Below the pieces are notes generated by a model. It was not told where the DNA came from, searched no databases, and was given only the letters and a program-made list of their open reading frames with translations. From the NCBI RefSeq assembly GCF_002272015.1, contig NZ_NPBY01000013.1:62001-126000 (forward strand): DNA of 64,000 bases, read 5' to 3'. The translations under genes and the position numbers were made by a program. Below are positions 1-9,858 of this stretch, one piece after another (position 1 is the first letter of the stretch; every line of letters begins with the position of its first letter). The stretch comes from Paenibacillus campinasensis (lineage in GTDB: Bacteria; Bacillota; Bacilli; Paenibacillales; Paenibacillaceae).

Positions 1-509
1 GAAATGCTTATGCGCTGCCTTTCTTAACCGATATCACCCATGCGCCCATGTCTAGCAGCCGCTTTAAAATCGAAGACGCGGAAATCCCCTTCTATCAAAT
101 GGTTGTCCGCGGGCATATCGATTACACGGGAGCGCCTTACAACCTGTCCGCATATACCGATGCCAAGCCATATATTTTGAAGTGTTTGGAGTATGGTGCT
201 GGCGTGTATTTTCAATGGTTCTATGAACCTAATCATAAAATAAAGGACACAGAGCATAACGAACTGTTCTCTGCCAATTACGCGTTATGGATCGACGAGG
301 CCGCCCGCATCTACGAGGAAGTCAATGCATTTCTGAAAAAGGTTCGCCATGAGCGGATCGTCGGGCATGACGAATTGGCTGACGGCGTGTTCAAGACGAC
401 ATACGAGAGCGGCGTGTACGTCATCGTGAATTACAATCGTGCACCGGTGACGATAGATGGCGTAACCATTGAAGCCGAAAGCTATGTGACGGGTGGTGAA
501 GCGCCATGA
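1..509 (+). CDS. DUF5696-like protein, C-terminal part (5' truncated by window)
   Basis: The reading frame is open from base 3 to the TGA at 507-509, so the gene begins before the window; about 168 C-terminal codons are seen. The visible part reads NAYALPFLTDITHAPMSSSR and later has an aromatic-rich stretch (GAGVYFQWFYEPNH), then a short beta-rich tail (GVYVIVNYNRAPVTIDG). This resembles the end of the large DUF5696 / glycosidase-like proteins that precede sugar ABC permeases in Paenibacillus; that assignment is from memory of the family. The stop overlaps the next gene's start (ATGA at 506), so it is translationally coupled to the permease and probably acts in the same glycan pathway. No catalytic residue can be assigned from this fragment. 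Confidence 0.6.
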   Translation, partial: NAYALPFLTDITHAPMSSSRFKIEDAEIPFYQMVVRGHIDYTGAPYNLSAYTDAKPYILKCLEYGAGVYFQWFYEPNHKIKDTEHNELFSANYALWIDEAARIYEEVNAFLKKVRHERIVGHDELADGVFKTTYESGVYVIVNYNRAPVTIDGVTIEAESYVTGGEAP

Positions 510-1423
510 AATCCATAACCCAGCGATTTGGGCAAAAGCAGCGAAGCTATGGGAAACAGAAGGCATTATGGGGCATTGTTTATGTGATGCCTTGGCTGCT
601 CGGCTTTATCTTTTTCTTCCTGATCCCTTTGCTGACTTCCCTGATTTACAGTTTCAGCACCGTTACGGCAAATTCCGAAGGCATCGGCATTACGTTTATG
701 GGGATGAAAAATTACGTGACTGCCTTTACGGTCAACACCAGCTTTAACCGGATGCTGACCGAGGCGATCGTGAACATGGCGGTGAACGTGCCCCTGATCG
801 TTATTTTCAGTCTCTTTCTGGCCGTCGTCCTGAATCAGAAGTTCCTTGGTCGTTCCTTTGCCAGATCGATATTCTTCCTGCCCGTCATTCTTGCTTCCGG
901 GGTCATTCTGACCCTGGAAAGCAGCAGCCTCGTTCAGGCGATCAATGATCAGAATGCCGGTTCCGGCGGGCTGATTAATGCACTGGGAAGCTTTGAACTC
1001 GAACGATTGATGCTTCAGGCCGGCGTAAGCGAGACGATCGTAAACTATTTAACGGGAGCCGTGGATCGTATTTATGAGATCGTAAGCCAATCCGGCGTGC
1101 AGATCCTTATATTCCTGGCAGGCATACAGACGATATCCCCCCAGCTGTACGAAGCGTCCAAGATGGAAGGAGCTACGGGTTATGAAGCCTTCTGGAAAAT
1201 CACGTTTCCGATGGTCAGCCCGCTGATTCTGGTCAACATGATCTATACGATTATCGACTCGTTCTCCCGAAATGAGCTGACAGACTTGATCAAGACCACG
1301 GGCTTCGTCCAATTCGATTTCGGACTTAGCTCAGCCATGGCTTGGATTTACTTCCTGGCCATCTCCATCATCCTGTTGATCAGCACGTACTTTGTATCCA
1401 GGAAGGTCTTTTACCATGAATAG
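506..1423 (+). CDS. sugar ABC transporter permease (LplB/UgpA type)
   Basis: A 305-residue inner-membrane permease of the binding-protein-dependent carbohydrate class (CUT1). After a short basic N-terminus comes a first membrane helix (about residues 25-45, WGIVYVMPWLLGFIFFFLIP), and further helices follow. The cytoplasmic EAA loop that docks on the ATPase is seen as EASKMEGATGYEAFWKITFP at about residue 217. Its start ATG lies inside the previous gene's stop (ATGA overlap). It pairs with the permease at 1439 and the lipoprotein at 2777. No ATPase gene is present here, as usual for these systems, which borrow a shared MsmX-type ATPase encoded elsewhere (family knowledge). The likely cargo is xylo- or arabinoxylo-oligosaccharide, inferred from the neighbouring hydrolases. 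Confidence 0.9.
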   Translation: MKSITQRFGQKQRSYGKQKALWGIVYVMPWLLGFIFFFLIPLLTSLIYSFSTVTANSEGIGITFMGMKNYVTAFTVNTSFNRMLTEAIVNMAVNVPLIVIFSLFLAVVLNQKFLGRSFARSIFFLPVILASGVILTLESSSLVQAINDQNAGSGGLINALGSFELERLMLQAGVSETIVNYLTGAVDRIYEIVSQSGVQILIFLAGIQTISPQLYEASKMEGATGYEAFWKITFPMVSPLILVNMIYTIIDSFSRNELTDLIKTTGFVQFDFGLSSAMAWIYFLAISIILLISTYFVSRKVFYHE

Positions 1424-1438
1424 AAGAAGGTGAATGCA

Positions 1439-2383
1439 ATGTCGGTTTCTCGGTGGCTATCGCTCGAAAGCTGGAAACGATGGCTCTGGTCTTTCATACG
1501 TTTAACATTGATCGCTGGCTTGTCCTTTGTCATTCTGTATCCGATTCTGCAAAAAATCTCGACGGCCATCAAAGACAAGGCCGATCTTTATTCACCGGTC
1601 GTCGTATGGATTCCGGAAAATTTCACAATGAGCAATTTCCTTGATGCGATCCGCATTATGGATTACTGGGAAACGCTGTTCAACACGTTTGCGCTGTCGA
1701 CGACGACGACGGTCTTGACGGCCGCTTCTTGCGCACTGGCGGGTTACGGCTTTGCCCGTTTGAAATTCAAGGGCAGCCAGCTTTTGTTCGCCTGTGTTGT
1801 CCTGACGATTCTGGTGCCCCCAACCACGATTCTCATCCCGATTTATTTGAATCTGAAGGATTTTACGCTGATGGGCCTGATTCCGCTCCTCACCGGCAAG
1901 TCCGTCAACCTGTTGAACAGCTATTGGCCGTTCATTCTGACTTCGCTGACCGCCAATTCGCTTAAAGCCGGCTTGTACATTTTTATTTTCCGGCAATTCT
2001 TCCGCGGCATTCCGAAGGAGGTGGAGGAGGCGGCTTATATTGACGGCGCGGGCGTCGGAACCACCTTTACCCGCATCATGATGCCGAACGCGATTCCTGC
2101 CATCATTACCACGACGTTGTTCTCCTTCGTCTGGCAGTGGAACGACAGCTTCTACACGACGACGTATCTGACTTCAAGCAAAGTCATGTCCACCCAGCTG
2201 TCATCGCTGCCGTACAATCTGTCCATTATGCTGGGCAGCGATCCGTCAAAGGCGGACCCTTTTTATTTGAGTATGGTGCAGGATACCGGCATTTTGCTGG
2301 CCATCCTTCCCTTGATCGTCATCTATTTGTTCGTTCAGCGCTATTTCGTGGAAAGTATCGAGCGTACGGGCATCGTGGGTTAA
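1439..2383 (+). CDS. sugar ABC transporter permease (LplC/UgpE type)
   Basis: Second permease of the importer, 314 residues from ATG 1439. An in-frame GTG at 1430 is possible, but GAAGG at 1426-1430 lies 8 nt before ATG 1439, which decides the start. Features are an N-terminal helix (about residues 18-38), a periplasm-type loop with VVVWIPENFTMSNF, and the EAA motif EEAAYIDGAGVGTTFTRIMM at about residue 197. It ends with the helix and FVESIERTGIVG tail typical of the UgpE-like half. The gene follows the first permease by 15 nt, so the two are co-transcribed. A rho-independent terminator follows at 2541-2580, so the lipoprotein gene downstream has its own promoter. Confidence 0.9.
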   Translation: MSVSRWLSLESWKRWLWSFIRLTLIAGLSFVILYPILQKISTAIKDKADLYSPVVVWIPENFTMSNFLDAIRIMDYWETLFNTFALSTTTTVLTAASCALAGYGFARLKFKGSQLLFACVVLTILVPPTTILIPIYLNLKDFTLMGLIPLLTGKSVNLLNSYWPFILTSLTANSLKAGLYIFIFRQFFRGIPKEVEEAAYIDGAGVGTTFTRIMMPNAIPAIITTTLFSFVWQWNDSFYTTTYLTSSKVMSTQLSSLPYNLSIMLGSDPSKADPFYLSMVQDTGILLAILPLIVIYLFVQRYFVESIERTGIVG

Positions 2384-2540
2384 ATCACGGATGATTATAC
2401 GGCTTGGCAATAAAATTGGCTGTTGTTCGTTGCTATGCTGTTGATCGTCATCCCTCCCCAATCTATTACGTATCGTTAGCCCAAATACCGAAGCCAACAC
2501 TCAAGTAAAAGAGTTCCTTGCGCTTAATATATGAAAATCG

Positions 2541-2580
2541 CAGCCAGCCCCATCTGTCCTTGGGGTTGGCTGTTGTTTAT
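2541..2580 (+). terminator. rho-independent terminator after the permease pair
   Basis: The arms AGCCAGCCCC (2542-2551) and GGGGTTGGCT (2562-2571) pair over 10 bp with one G-T wobble around a 10-nt loop, followed by the T-rich TGTTTAT. Confidence 0.75.
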
Positions 2581-2714
2581 TTGCAGATATCTTATCTTTT
2601 AGGGCTCGATCGAATTTATCGAACAATCAAAGGGTTGGTTTAAGAGGGTGGAATATATTGGGATTTGAACGAAACAACAAGTCAATATTGGGATAGAAAG
2701 TAAAAAAATGATTA

Positions 2715-2742
2715 TTGTGGGCCTTGGCCTTTAAAGTATAAT
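2715..2742 (+). promoter_or_regulatory. sigma-A-type promoter for the binding lipoprotein
   Basis: A perfect -10 TATAAT (2737-2742) is preceded at 16 bp by TTGTGG (2715-2720), a weak -35. It lies 34 bp before the TTG start at 2777 and after the upstream terminator. The weak -35 would fit activation by a regulator such as the YesN-like protein at 6293 (inference). Confidence 0.5.
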
Positions 2743-2776
2743 AATACAATTAATCGATAGGAAAGGGTGTTTTCTG

Positions 2777-4462
2777 TTGCTGATCATCGTAAAGAACTTC
2801 TCCAAAGTCGTGCTAAGTGCTTTACTGTTTGGTTCCACACTGGCGTCTTGTCACCAAAACGGCGGTATCGACCCCAATCCGGATAGGAGAACACCGGGAG
2901 AGGGCGTATACAGCGATAAGTCATTAAGCGCCTATCATCCGCCGATCGAAGTCACGCTGGTGAGAGAAATCGGTGACGGTTTGGAAGATATGCTGAAGGC
3001 ATTGCCGGATGAAACGCTGGAGGACAATCGATGGAGTCAGTTGTACGAACAAGTTCTGGGCATTCAAATCAAATACGAATGGGCTGTGAGAAGCGAACAA
3101 TACCACAAGAAGCTGGATATTATGCTGGCTTCAGGAGACATTCCCGATATCGTTAAGGTGAATGCCCAGCAGCTAAGGCAATTGAGCCATGCCGGTCTGA
3201 TTCAGGATCTGACGCAGGTTTACAAGGAATATGCTTCGCCGTTAACACAGCAAGTTCACCGTCAAGAAGGGAGCGGTACCTTGGAATCCGGCATGATCGA
3301 CGGCAAGCTGATGGGCATCCCGGAGACCGATTCCTCCATTGAAAAGGCGATGTTTCTGTGGATTCGAACGGATTGGCTGGACCGATTGGAGCTGTTGCCA
3401 CCGAAAACAATGGATGACGTCCTGGCAATTTCGAAAGCGTTTACAGAAGGGGATCCCGACGGAAATGGCCAACAAGACACCTATGGAATAGCAGCTACCC
3501 ACTATTTGTGGGATCCTATCATGGGCTTAACCGGATTCATGGCCGGTTATGGAGCTTACCCGAACATATGGCTTGAAGACGAGAGTGGCAAGCTCGTATA
3601 CGGAGGCATTCAGCCTGAAGTGAAACAGGCGCTCAAGGCGCTTCAGGATATGTATCGCAATCATGAAATCGACAGTGAATTCATTTTTAAAAACGGAAGC
3701 AAAGCTAAACAGCTCGTTGCTGATGGGAAGATCGGCATGGCCTATGGCGAGCAATGGGGAGCATTCATGCTTCAGTCCAGCCGCAGCGGCGATCCGGATG
3801 CGGAGTGGCAGGCCTTTCCCATTGTTACTGACTCTGGCAAGGCAAGGAGGGTTCCTCTTAAATTTACGACAAGTTATTTTTACGCCGTAAGGAAGGATTT
3901 CGCTCACCCAGAGGCGATTCTCAAAATGTTCAATTTGCATCTTGAAAAAAATTGGGGCAAAACAGCCGATTACGGGACTTACTACAACAATTCCTCGCCC
4001 GTGTGGGGCCTATCTCCCGTGACTCCTTTCCCTGCTGATAAAAATCTCAAGGCATACCGGCAAATCGCCGAAGCGCGTCGTCAGGGCACGACGTCTCAGT
4101 TACAGGGCGAGCCCGGATTCATACAAGGTCGAATCGATCGATATTTGGATAAGAAAGAAGACGGCGAATCCGGCTGGGGTTGGGAGAAGATCTACGGGCC
4201 GTCCGGTGCGATGAGTATTCTCGACCAATACGAGGATAACCATCAGTTGTTGTTCGATGCTTTTGCCGGCGCGCCGACTGAAACGATGATTGAAAAACAA
4301 ACGATTCTGGACAATCTTCAGCATGATTATTTCGTCAATATCATACTCGGCGAGCCCGTAGAACAATTCGACCGGTTCGTGGAGGAATGGTATCGGCTTG
4401 GCGGTGCTGACATTACGGCTGAAGTGAATCAATGGCATGAGGACAAAAAAAGCCGTCCATAA
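2777..4462 (+). CDS. extracellular sugar-binding lipoprotein (family 1, LplA type)
   Basis: A 561-residue solute-binding protein for the ABC importer at 506-2383, held on the outer face of the membrane by a lipid anchor. It starts at TTG 2777 with AAAGGGTG 8 nt upstream. A signal peptide ends in the lipobox TLASC, with the lipidated Cys at residue 25. The mature part has the two-lobed family-1 layout of 500-560 residue LplA/YtcQ proteins, including an EF-hand-like loop (EGDPDGNGQQDTYG at about residue 225) common in this family. A DKKSRP tail ends the protein. The sensor kinase follows 86 bp downstream, so sensing and uptake are probably co-regulated. Confidence 0.88.
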   Translation: MLIIVKNFSKVVLSALLFGSTLASCHQNGGIDPNPDRRTPGEGVYSDKSLSAYHPPIEVTLVREIGDGLEDMLKALPDETLEDNRWSQLYEQVLGIQIKYEWAVRSEQYHKKLDIMLASGDIPDIVKVNAQQLRQLSHAGLIQDLTQVYKEYASPLTQQVHRQEGSGTLESGMIDGKLMGIPETDSSIEKAMFLWIRTDWLDRLELLPPKTMDDVLAISKAFTEGDPDGNGQQDTYGIAATHYLWDPIMGLTGFMAGYGAYPNIWLEDESGKLVYGGIQPEVKQALKALQDMYRNHEIDSEFIFKNGSKAKQLVADGKIGMAYGEQWGAFMLQSSRSGDPDAEWQAFPIVTDSGKARRVPLKFTTSYFYAVRKDFAHPEAILKMFNLHLEKNWGKTADYGTYYNNSSPVWGLSPVTPFPADKNLKAYRQIAEARRQGTTSQLQGEPGFIQGRIDRYLDKKEDGESGWGWEKIYGPSGAMSILDQYEDNHQLLFDAFAGAPTETMIEKQTILDNLQHDYFVNIILGEPVEQFDRFVEEWYRLGGADITAEVNQWHEDKKSRP

Positions 4463-4548
4463 CAAATGAGCCACACCCGCACGGTTGGCCTTAGAGGCTG
4501 ACAGGCGGCAAATTAACATGCATATTCACACACATCGGAGGAGTTTAA

Positions 4549-6300
4549 TTGCTTAAGTTACCTGTTAATTCCATTCGTAATAGCATCTTTATTCGGCTGG
4601 TCGCTACCTATCTCTTCGTCATTCTTCCGCTTATCATACTCGGCGTTTATCTATATAACTGGAGTTACCAATACGCTAGCCAGGAAGTATCCAAAAATAC
4701 GCAAGCGCAGCTTTCGGCCTACCTGGACGGGTTGAACCGGGAAATCGAATGGCTGGAAATTCAGCAATACGATATTTTGCAGGATGGTGAACTGAACAAA
4801 ATGGTGCTGACATGGGATATGATGAGCACGGTCGAAAGAAAAGCAAGTCTGCATTATTTGCTGCCGCGGCTGGTCTCCATCAAAAACAGCAGTGTCTACA
4901 TCAAAGATGTTTTCATTCATATCCGCAGTATGGATAAAACGATTTCGGCCATGACCGCGATGAATACATTCGACTCGAGACGGTATAACGATGTTTATGC
5001 AGGTGAGGCGAGCGGCAATCAAAGACTGCTGCAGATCGACGATACGTTCCATCTTGTGGCGGCCAAATACGGGGCTCGAAAAGGGGAAGAGCCGCTTCTG
5101 ATCGTTCAGATCGAACTGGATGCGAGCAAACTCAGGGAATCCCTGATGCAAATCAGCGTATATCCGGAAAGCGGGGCTTTTATCGTCTCCGAGCCGTCCG
5201 GCTTTGCCCTGGCCAGCCATGAAGAGGCGGATCGTTTAATGAAAGAGGCCATGCAGGCCATCCAACATGCGAATGGTCAAATTCTGAATATCGGCACAGG
5301 CAGGTATCTGATCGACAAGGCGTATTCCGACAAGCTGGATCTATCCGTGTTCACGTACTTGCCCACTGAGGCGGTGAAGCGGCCGTTAAGTAAATTTTAT
5401 GTGTGGGCTTGGCTGTTTGCGGGCACGACCTTCTTAGCCATCGCCATCTATGCCGTATCGACGTACAAATTGGTTCATAAACCACTGCTTCTGCTTGTCC
5501 AGAGCTTCAGAAAAATGGAGGATGGCATGTTTAATATCCGGATCAGGCACGGACAAAGGGACGAGTTCGGCTATTTGTACGATCGATTCAATCAGATGCT
5601 CATCAAGCTGCAGCATCTGATTGACCAGAATTTCAGGCACAAGCTCATGATGCAAAGGGCGGAGCTGAAACAGCTCCAATCCCAGATCAATCCCCACTTT
5701 TTATATAACAGCTTCTTCATCCTGAGCTCCCTGGCCAAAACGGGGGATGTCACGCAAATCGAGCTGTTCACGAACATGCTGGGAGAATATTTTCGATTCA
5801 TTACCCGCAATGATGCGGACAACGTTCCATTGCTGGAAGAGACGAGGCATTCCCGCATTTATACCGAGATTCAAAAGCTCAGATTCTCAAGGCGAATCCG
5901 CGTAGAATTCGGCGAGCTGCCGAAGGAAATGGAGGCCATCAAGGTGCCGCGACTGATCATTCAGCCGATTATCGAAAACGCCTATGAGCACAGCCTCGAA
6001 AAGATGCAGGAAGAAGGCTTCCTGCGTGTGTCGTTTCATCTGGATGGCCAAGAAGCTTCCATCGTGATTGAAGAGAACGGGAACGGGCTGACGGATAACG
6101 ATATCGACATGATAAATAAGCGGCTTGAACGCACAGCTGAATCTGCCGAATCTCCTGAAGTGACGGGACTTATCAACATCCATCGGCGAATTGCCCTGAC
6201 GTATGGGGAAAGCAGCGGATTAGTCTTATCAAGGAGTCCATTGAACGGACTGCGGGTCCAAATTCGAATCAGGCTGACGGAGGGGAATGAACATGTATAG
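4549..6300 (+). CDS. YesM-type sensor histidine kinase
   Basis: A 583-residue membrane kinase that phosphorylates the YesN-like regulator encoded next. It starts at TTG 4549, 5 nt after CGGAGGAG. Layout: first membrane helix at residues about 12-36, a roughly 250-residue extracellular sensor, second helix about 285-305, HAMP about 305-360, then the His_kinase (YesM) box QINPHFLYNSF with the phosphorylated His at 383. The HATPase domain has its N box IIENAYEHS and a later ENGNGLTD segment. Its 3' end overlaps the regulator gene by 8 nt. In related systems such pairs respond to plant cell-wall oligosaccharides; the same is inferred here. Confidence 0.92.
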   Translation: MLKLPVNSIRNSIFIRLVATYLFVILPLIILGVYLYNWSYQYASQEVSKNTQAQLSAYLDGLNREIEWLEIQQYDILQDGELNKMVLTWDMMSTVERKASLHYLLPRLVSIKNSSVYIKDVFIHIRSMDKTISAMTAMNTFDSRRYNDVYAGEASGNQRLLQIDDTFHLVAAKYGARKGEEPLLIVQIELDASKLRESLMQISVYPESGAFIVSEPSGFALASHEEADRLMKEAMQAIQHANGQILNIGTGRYLIDKAYSDKLDLSVFTYLPTEAVKRPLSKFYVWAWLFAGTTFLAIAIYAVSTYKLVHKPLLLLVQSFRKMEDGMFNIRIRHGQRDEFGYLYDRFNQMLIKLQHLIDQNFRHKLMMQRAELKQLQSQINPHFLYNSFFILSSLAKTGDVTQIELFTNMLGEYFRFITRNDADNVPLLEETRHSRIYTEIQKLRFSRRIRVEFGELPKEMEAIKVPRLIIQPIIENAYEHSLEKMQEEGFLRVSFHLDGQEASIVIEENGNGLTDNDIDMINKRLERTAESAESPEVTGLINIHRRIALTYGESSGLVLSRSPLNGLRVQIRIRLTEGNEHV

Positions 6301-7915
6301 ACTGCTGGTCGTCGACGATGAAGAGATTATTACGAACAGTTTGTACGAAGTATTTCATCAGTGGATGCCCGAGAACCTTGACGTTTGCCGGGCATACTCC
6401 GGCAAGGAAGCGCTGAATTGGATGTCGCGCACGCGAATCGACATCGTCCTGACGGACATACGCATGCCGGGCATGAGCGGATTGGAATTGACGGAGAGCA
6501 TCCGGGCGCTCTGGCCAAGGTGCAGAATTATCTTTCTGACCGGTTACAGCGATTTCGATTACGCCTATCAAGCGATTCAGATGCCGAATGTCCGCTATTT
6601 GTTGAAGACGGAAGGCTTCGATAAGGTCATGGAGGTCGTGAAGGAAGTCATTCATGAAATCGAGAGCGGCCACCGGATGAATGAATGGCTCATGCAATCC
6701 CGCGTGCAGACCGAAGCGCTGGAATGGATGGAGCAGGGAGAATACTTCCGGCAATTCGTCGCGGACAGCAGCCTGCTTGGACAGGACAAGGAAGCCATGC
6801 GGAGCGATTTCCGGGCCTTGAACATCGGATTGGATCCGGAGCTCCCTGTGCTGCTGGCTCTTGGCCGTGTAGCTTATTCAGCAGGAAAAGCGTATGTAGA
6901 AAAGAAAAACGACCACCGCTCGGTGAGGCTGATTTGGAATTCTTTTATGGATGAGCATGTCCGAAGCATCGGTGTCCTAGACAAACATGGGGATTTATTA
7001 TGGATGCTCCAGCCGCGGTCTGAGAATCCATCCGTGGATCGTCTTGTTATTTATTCGGAAGGGACGCTAGAACTGATCCAGGAAGCCTGTCTGGATTCTC
7101 TAGGACTTGCCATTTCGTTCACCATAAGCGGCAACCCCTGCCGGTGGGAGGACGTAACACCGCAGTATGAACGACTGCGAAGGCTCCAGCAGTTAAAGAT
7201 GGGCAACGGGATTCCGATGATCTTGAAGGATCAAGTTGACTCTTCCCAGGCGCCTCACTGCAAAGAAGGAGTGGAGACGAGCCATAAGGCGGGCATCTTG
7301 GAAGCCCATTTGGAGGCCGGAAGGGAGAACGAATTCATGAAGGAATTGGAGCAGTTGTCGGAATTCGTGCTGAACGGAGAAGATCATCATCAGCATGCTG
7401 CACAAGCCTATTACTCTATCGCTCTTGTGCTGTATGCCAAGCTGACCCGGCTTGAGCTTCAGGACCCTACCGGTGAACGGGGGAAACTGCTGGATTTGGA
7501 AAGTCATGATTCCATGAAGGAAGCTTTTCGGTATTTGAGGCGAACGGCCGAAGATATCTTCGATTTCAAGCGCCTGGATGAACGAGGCAAAACGGCGCAT
7601 GTCATTGATCGGTTATGCCAGTATATCGAGGAGCATCTGGATCAGGACATCACCCTTGTGCATTTGGCCGAACGCTATTTTTTTAATCCCTCCTATCTCT
7701 CGCGTTTGTTCAAGCAGGAACGGGGAATCAATCTTTCGGAATATATCGAAAAGTGCCGAATACGGCGAGCAAAGGAGCTGCTTAAGGAAGGGGATTTGAA
7801 GGTAAGGGACGTGGCGCCATTAGTCGGATACGATGCCGCCCATTCCTTTACTCGCTTCTTCAAAAAGGCGACGGGTTTAACGCCGCAGGAGTACCGGGAC
7901 CATCTCGCAAAATAG
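6293..7915 (+). CDS. YesN-type response regulator (REC + AraC HTH)
   Basis: A 540-residue transcription activator. The REC domain spans residues 1-120 with acidic pair D8-D9 and phosphoacceptor Asp55 in LTDIRMPGMSG. A long linker follows, then a C-terminal AraC/XylS double helix-turn-helix (about 440-540, ending TGLTPQEYRDHLAK). The ATG at 6293 is preferred because GGAGGGG (6279-6285) is 7 nt before it but only 1 nt before the alternative ATG 6287. The gene overlaps its kinase gene. It probably activates this locus when the kinase senses xylan fragments (inference from context). The conserved Lys normally following the fifth strand appears as KTEG, with no proline after it, a small departure from the usual LKP. 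Confidence 0.92.
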   Translation: MYRLLVVDDEEIITNSLYEVFHQWMPENLDVCRAYSGKEALNWMSRTRIDIVLTDIRMPGMSGLELTESIRALWPRCRIIFLTGYSDFDYAYQAIQMPNVRYLLKTEGFDKVMEVVKEVIHEIESGHRMNEWLMQSRVQTEALEWMEQGEYFRQFVADSSLLGQDKEAMRSDFRALNIGLDPELPVLLALGRVAYSAGKAYVEKKNDHRSVRLIWNSFMDEHVRSIGVLDKHGDLLWMLQPRSENPSVDRLVIYSEGTLELIQEACLDSLGLAISFTISGNPCRWEDVTPQYERLRRLQQLKMGNGIPMILKDQVDSSQAPHCKEGVETSHKAGILEAHLEAGRENEFMKELEQLSEFVLNGEDHHQHAAQAYYSIALVLYAKLTRLELQDPTGERGKLLDLESHDSMKEAFRYLRRTAEDIFDFKRLDERGKTAHVIDRLCQYIEEHLDQDITLVHLAERYFFNPSYLSRLFKQERGINLSEYIEKCRIRRAKELLKEGDLKVRDVAPLVGYDAAHSFTRFFKKATGLTPQEYRDHLAK

Positions 7916-8085
7916 GCAGGCAACCTATCATTTGCCCGGTGTTTTCAGATGGAATGTCCGGTTGTTGCCCCGCTTACCCCAAGGTACACTTTTTACAAAA
8001 CAATTTCGTTCATGTCGACCGTGATGGGACCGACCAGATCGGAATGACAGGTCACCAAGTAACGATGGAGGAGGGCGTATTCAGG

Positions 8086-9747
8086 ATGAAGCCCGGAAAG
8101 ACGTTACTGGTCATATCTGCCGTATTTGCTTTCGCTTGCATTATCGTTGTTGTTGCAAGCCTGGCGAGTCGTGGCCAAGACGATCCCAAAATGTTTAATC
8201 AGGAGCTGAGTGACAAGATGAGTAATGAAATTAAAGCCGGCCAAACAGGAACTGAAATGATGGATCAAGGAGGCAATGTTGTGAGCCGGGATGCGAACAG
8301 CACCCGCAGGGAGGCGTATGCGGCCGCAATCGGCAAGATTCCTCCGAACGGGAATCCGGTCGTCTCCCATAAATTCGGTGCGGATCCCTATGCACTGGCA
8401 GTTGACGGACGTGTTTATTTATATAACACGTACGACACATTGGAATATGACGGTGAAGGAAATGTCAAGGACAACAGCTACAGCACGATCAACAAGCTGT
8501 CCGTCATCTCTTCCTCGGACCTGGTCAACTGGACCGATCACGGAGCAATCCAGGTCGCAGGACCGACCGGCGCTGCCGCATGGGCAACGCAATCGTGGGC
8601 GCCAGCGGCCGCGCACAAGGTGATTGACGGCGAGGACCGCTTCTTCTTGTATTTTGCCAACAATGCCAGCGGCATCGGCGTGCTGACGAGCGACAGCCCT
8701 GTTGGCCCGTGGACGGATCCGATCGGAAAGCCGCTGATCACAAGAAACACGCCGGGCGTGGAAGGTGTCACGTGGCTGTTTGATCCCGCCGTGCTCGTTG
8801 ACGATGACGGGAAAGCCTATATCTACTTTGGCGGCGGCATTCCGGAAGGCGAAGCCGAAATGCCGAACACGGCTCGCGTCATGCAGCTGGGCGACGATAT
8901 GATCAGCGTGCTTGGCGAAGCCGTCACGATTCCGGCTCCTTATATGTTCGAGGATTCAGGAATTAACAAATTTGACGGAAAGTATTACTATACGTACTGC
9001 TCCAATTTCTCGGAAGGAACGCGGCCGGAGAACAGTCCCCCTCCCGGCGAAATCGCCTATATGGTCAGTGAGCATCCGATGGGCCCATGGACGTATCAAG
9101 GGACCATATTGAAAAATCCCGGGCATTTCTTCGGGGTCGGAGGGAATAATCATCACGCCATCTTTCAGTTTCAACAAAACTGGTATATTGCCTATCACGC
9201 CCAAACGTTGTCAAAGTCCATGGGGATTCCGAAAGGCTATCGTTCCACCCATCTGAACCGCGTTTATTTCGAGACGGACGGTACCATCCGAGAGATAGAC
9301 GCTGATATGGAAGGTGTGGAGGGGGTCCAGTTGCACAATCCCTTCCAGCGAACGGAGGCAGTAACGATGGCATGGAATGCCGGAATTCAAGTCAATCCGT
9401 CTACTGCCGCTGAAGACTCGCAGGACAGCCCGATATTGGCGGTCACGGACATCCACGACCGGGATTGGATCGCTGTGGCCAATGTTGATTTCGGAAAAGG
9501 AGCATCCGCGTTTACGGCTTGGGTCTCGGGAGTGGAAGGAGGAGGAAGCATGGAGCTTCGGCTGGACCATCCGGAAGGAGAACGGATCGGCACAGTGAAC
9601 GTACCGCCAGCATCCGGTGCGAAACAGCGTCAGGAAATATCCATTGAAGTTTCAGGCGCATCCGGCATTCATCATCTATACTTCGTATTTACCGGAAAGC
9701 AGGATCAGAAGTTATTTGACTTCGAAGCATGGCAATTTGAGCTGTGA
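8086..9747 (+). CDS. membrane-anchored GH43 arabinoxylan hydrolase with CBM6
   Basis: A 553-residue exported glycosidase. The longer frame opens at 7939, but ATG 8086 has GGAGGAGGG (8067-8075) 10 nt upstream and gives a clean N-terminal hydrophobic helix (residues 6-26), so it is chosen. No signal-peptidase site is evident, so an uncleaved membrane anchor is likely. The GH43 five-blade domain (about 88-420) shows the base Asp100 (GADPYAL), the modulator Asp233 (FDPAVL) and the acid Glu289 (EDSGINKFDG). A C-terminal beta-sandwich (about 430-553, DIHDRDWIAVANVDFG and later FDFEAW) looks like a CBM6 xylan-binding module. This pairing is typical of arabinoxylan arabinofuranohydrolases and exo-xylanases; which one it is cannot be read from sequence alone. 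Confidence 0.87.
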   Translation: MKPGKTLLVISAVFAFACIIVVVASLASRGQDDPKMFNQELSDKMSNEIKAGQTGTEMMDQGGNVVSRDANSTRREAYAAAIGKIPPNGNPVVSHKFGADPYALAVDGRVYLYNTYDTLEYDGEGNVKDNSYSTINKLSVISSSDLVNWTDHGAIQVAGPTGAAAWATQSWAPAAAHKVIDGEDRFFLYFANNASGIGVLTSDSPVGPWTDPIGKPLITRNTPGVEGVTWLFDPAVLVDDDGKAYIYFGGGIPEGEAEMPNTARVMQLGDDMISVLGEAVTIPAPYMFEDSGINKFDGKYYYTYCSNFSEGTRPENSPPPGEIAYMVSEHPMGPWTYQGTILKNPGHFFGVGGNNHHAIFQFQQNWYIAYHAQTLSKSMGIPKGYRSTHLNRVYFETDGTIREIDADMEGVEGVQLHNPFQRTEAVTMAWNAGIQVNPSTAAEDSQDSPILAVTDIHDRDWIAVANVDFGKGASAFTAWVSGVEGGGSMELRLDHPEGERIGTVNVPPASGAKQRQEISIEVSGASGIHHLYFVFTGKQDQKLFDFEAWQFEL

Positions 9748-9794
9748 CTGCATATATACAGCCCGTCCATTCATAACGTGATGATAGCCAGCTA

Positions 9795-9828
9795 AAAAGG
9801 CGCTCGCGAGTCAAGCGGCGCCTTTTAT
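9795..9828. terminator. bidirectional terminator between GH43 and AraC genes
   Basis: The arms AAAAGGCGC (9795-9803) and GCGCCTTTT (9818-9826) pair perfectly around a 14-nt loop. The A-run on one side and T-run on the other let it serve both convergent genes. Confidence 0.75.
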
Positions 9829-9858
9829 AAGTGCTTCAGGTAAAAATGTACGTACAAG

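Larger units (their letters stand above)
2384..2776. other. intergenic region between permeases and binding protein
   Basis: 393 bases with no convincing ORF. It holds the terminator at 2541-2580 and the promoter at 2715-2742; nothing else is recognised. Confidence 0.6.

Noticed and set aside
7939..8085. 49-codon upstream extension of the GH43-CBM6 enzyme
   Set aside because: It would hide the membrane-anchor helix internally, and ATG 8086 follows GGAGGAGGG.
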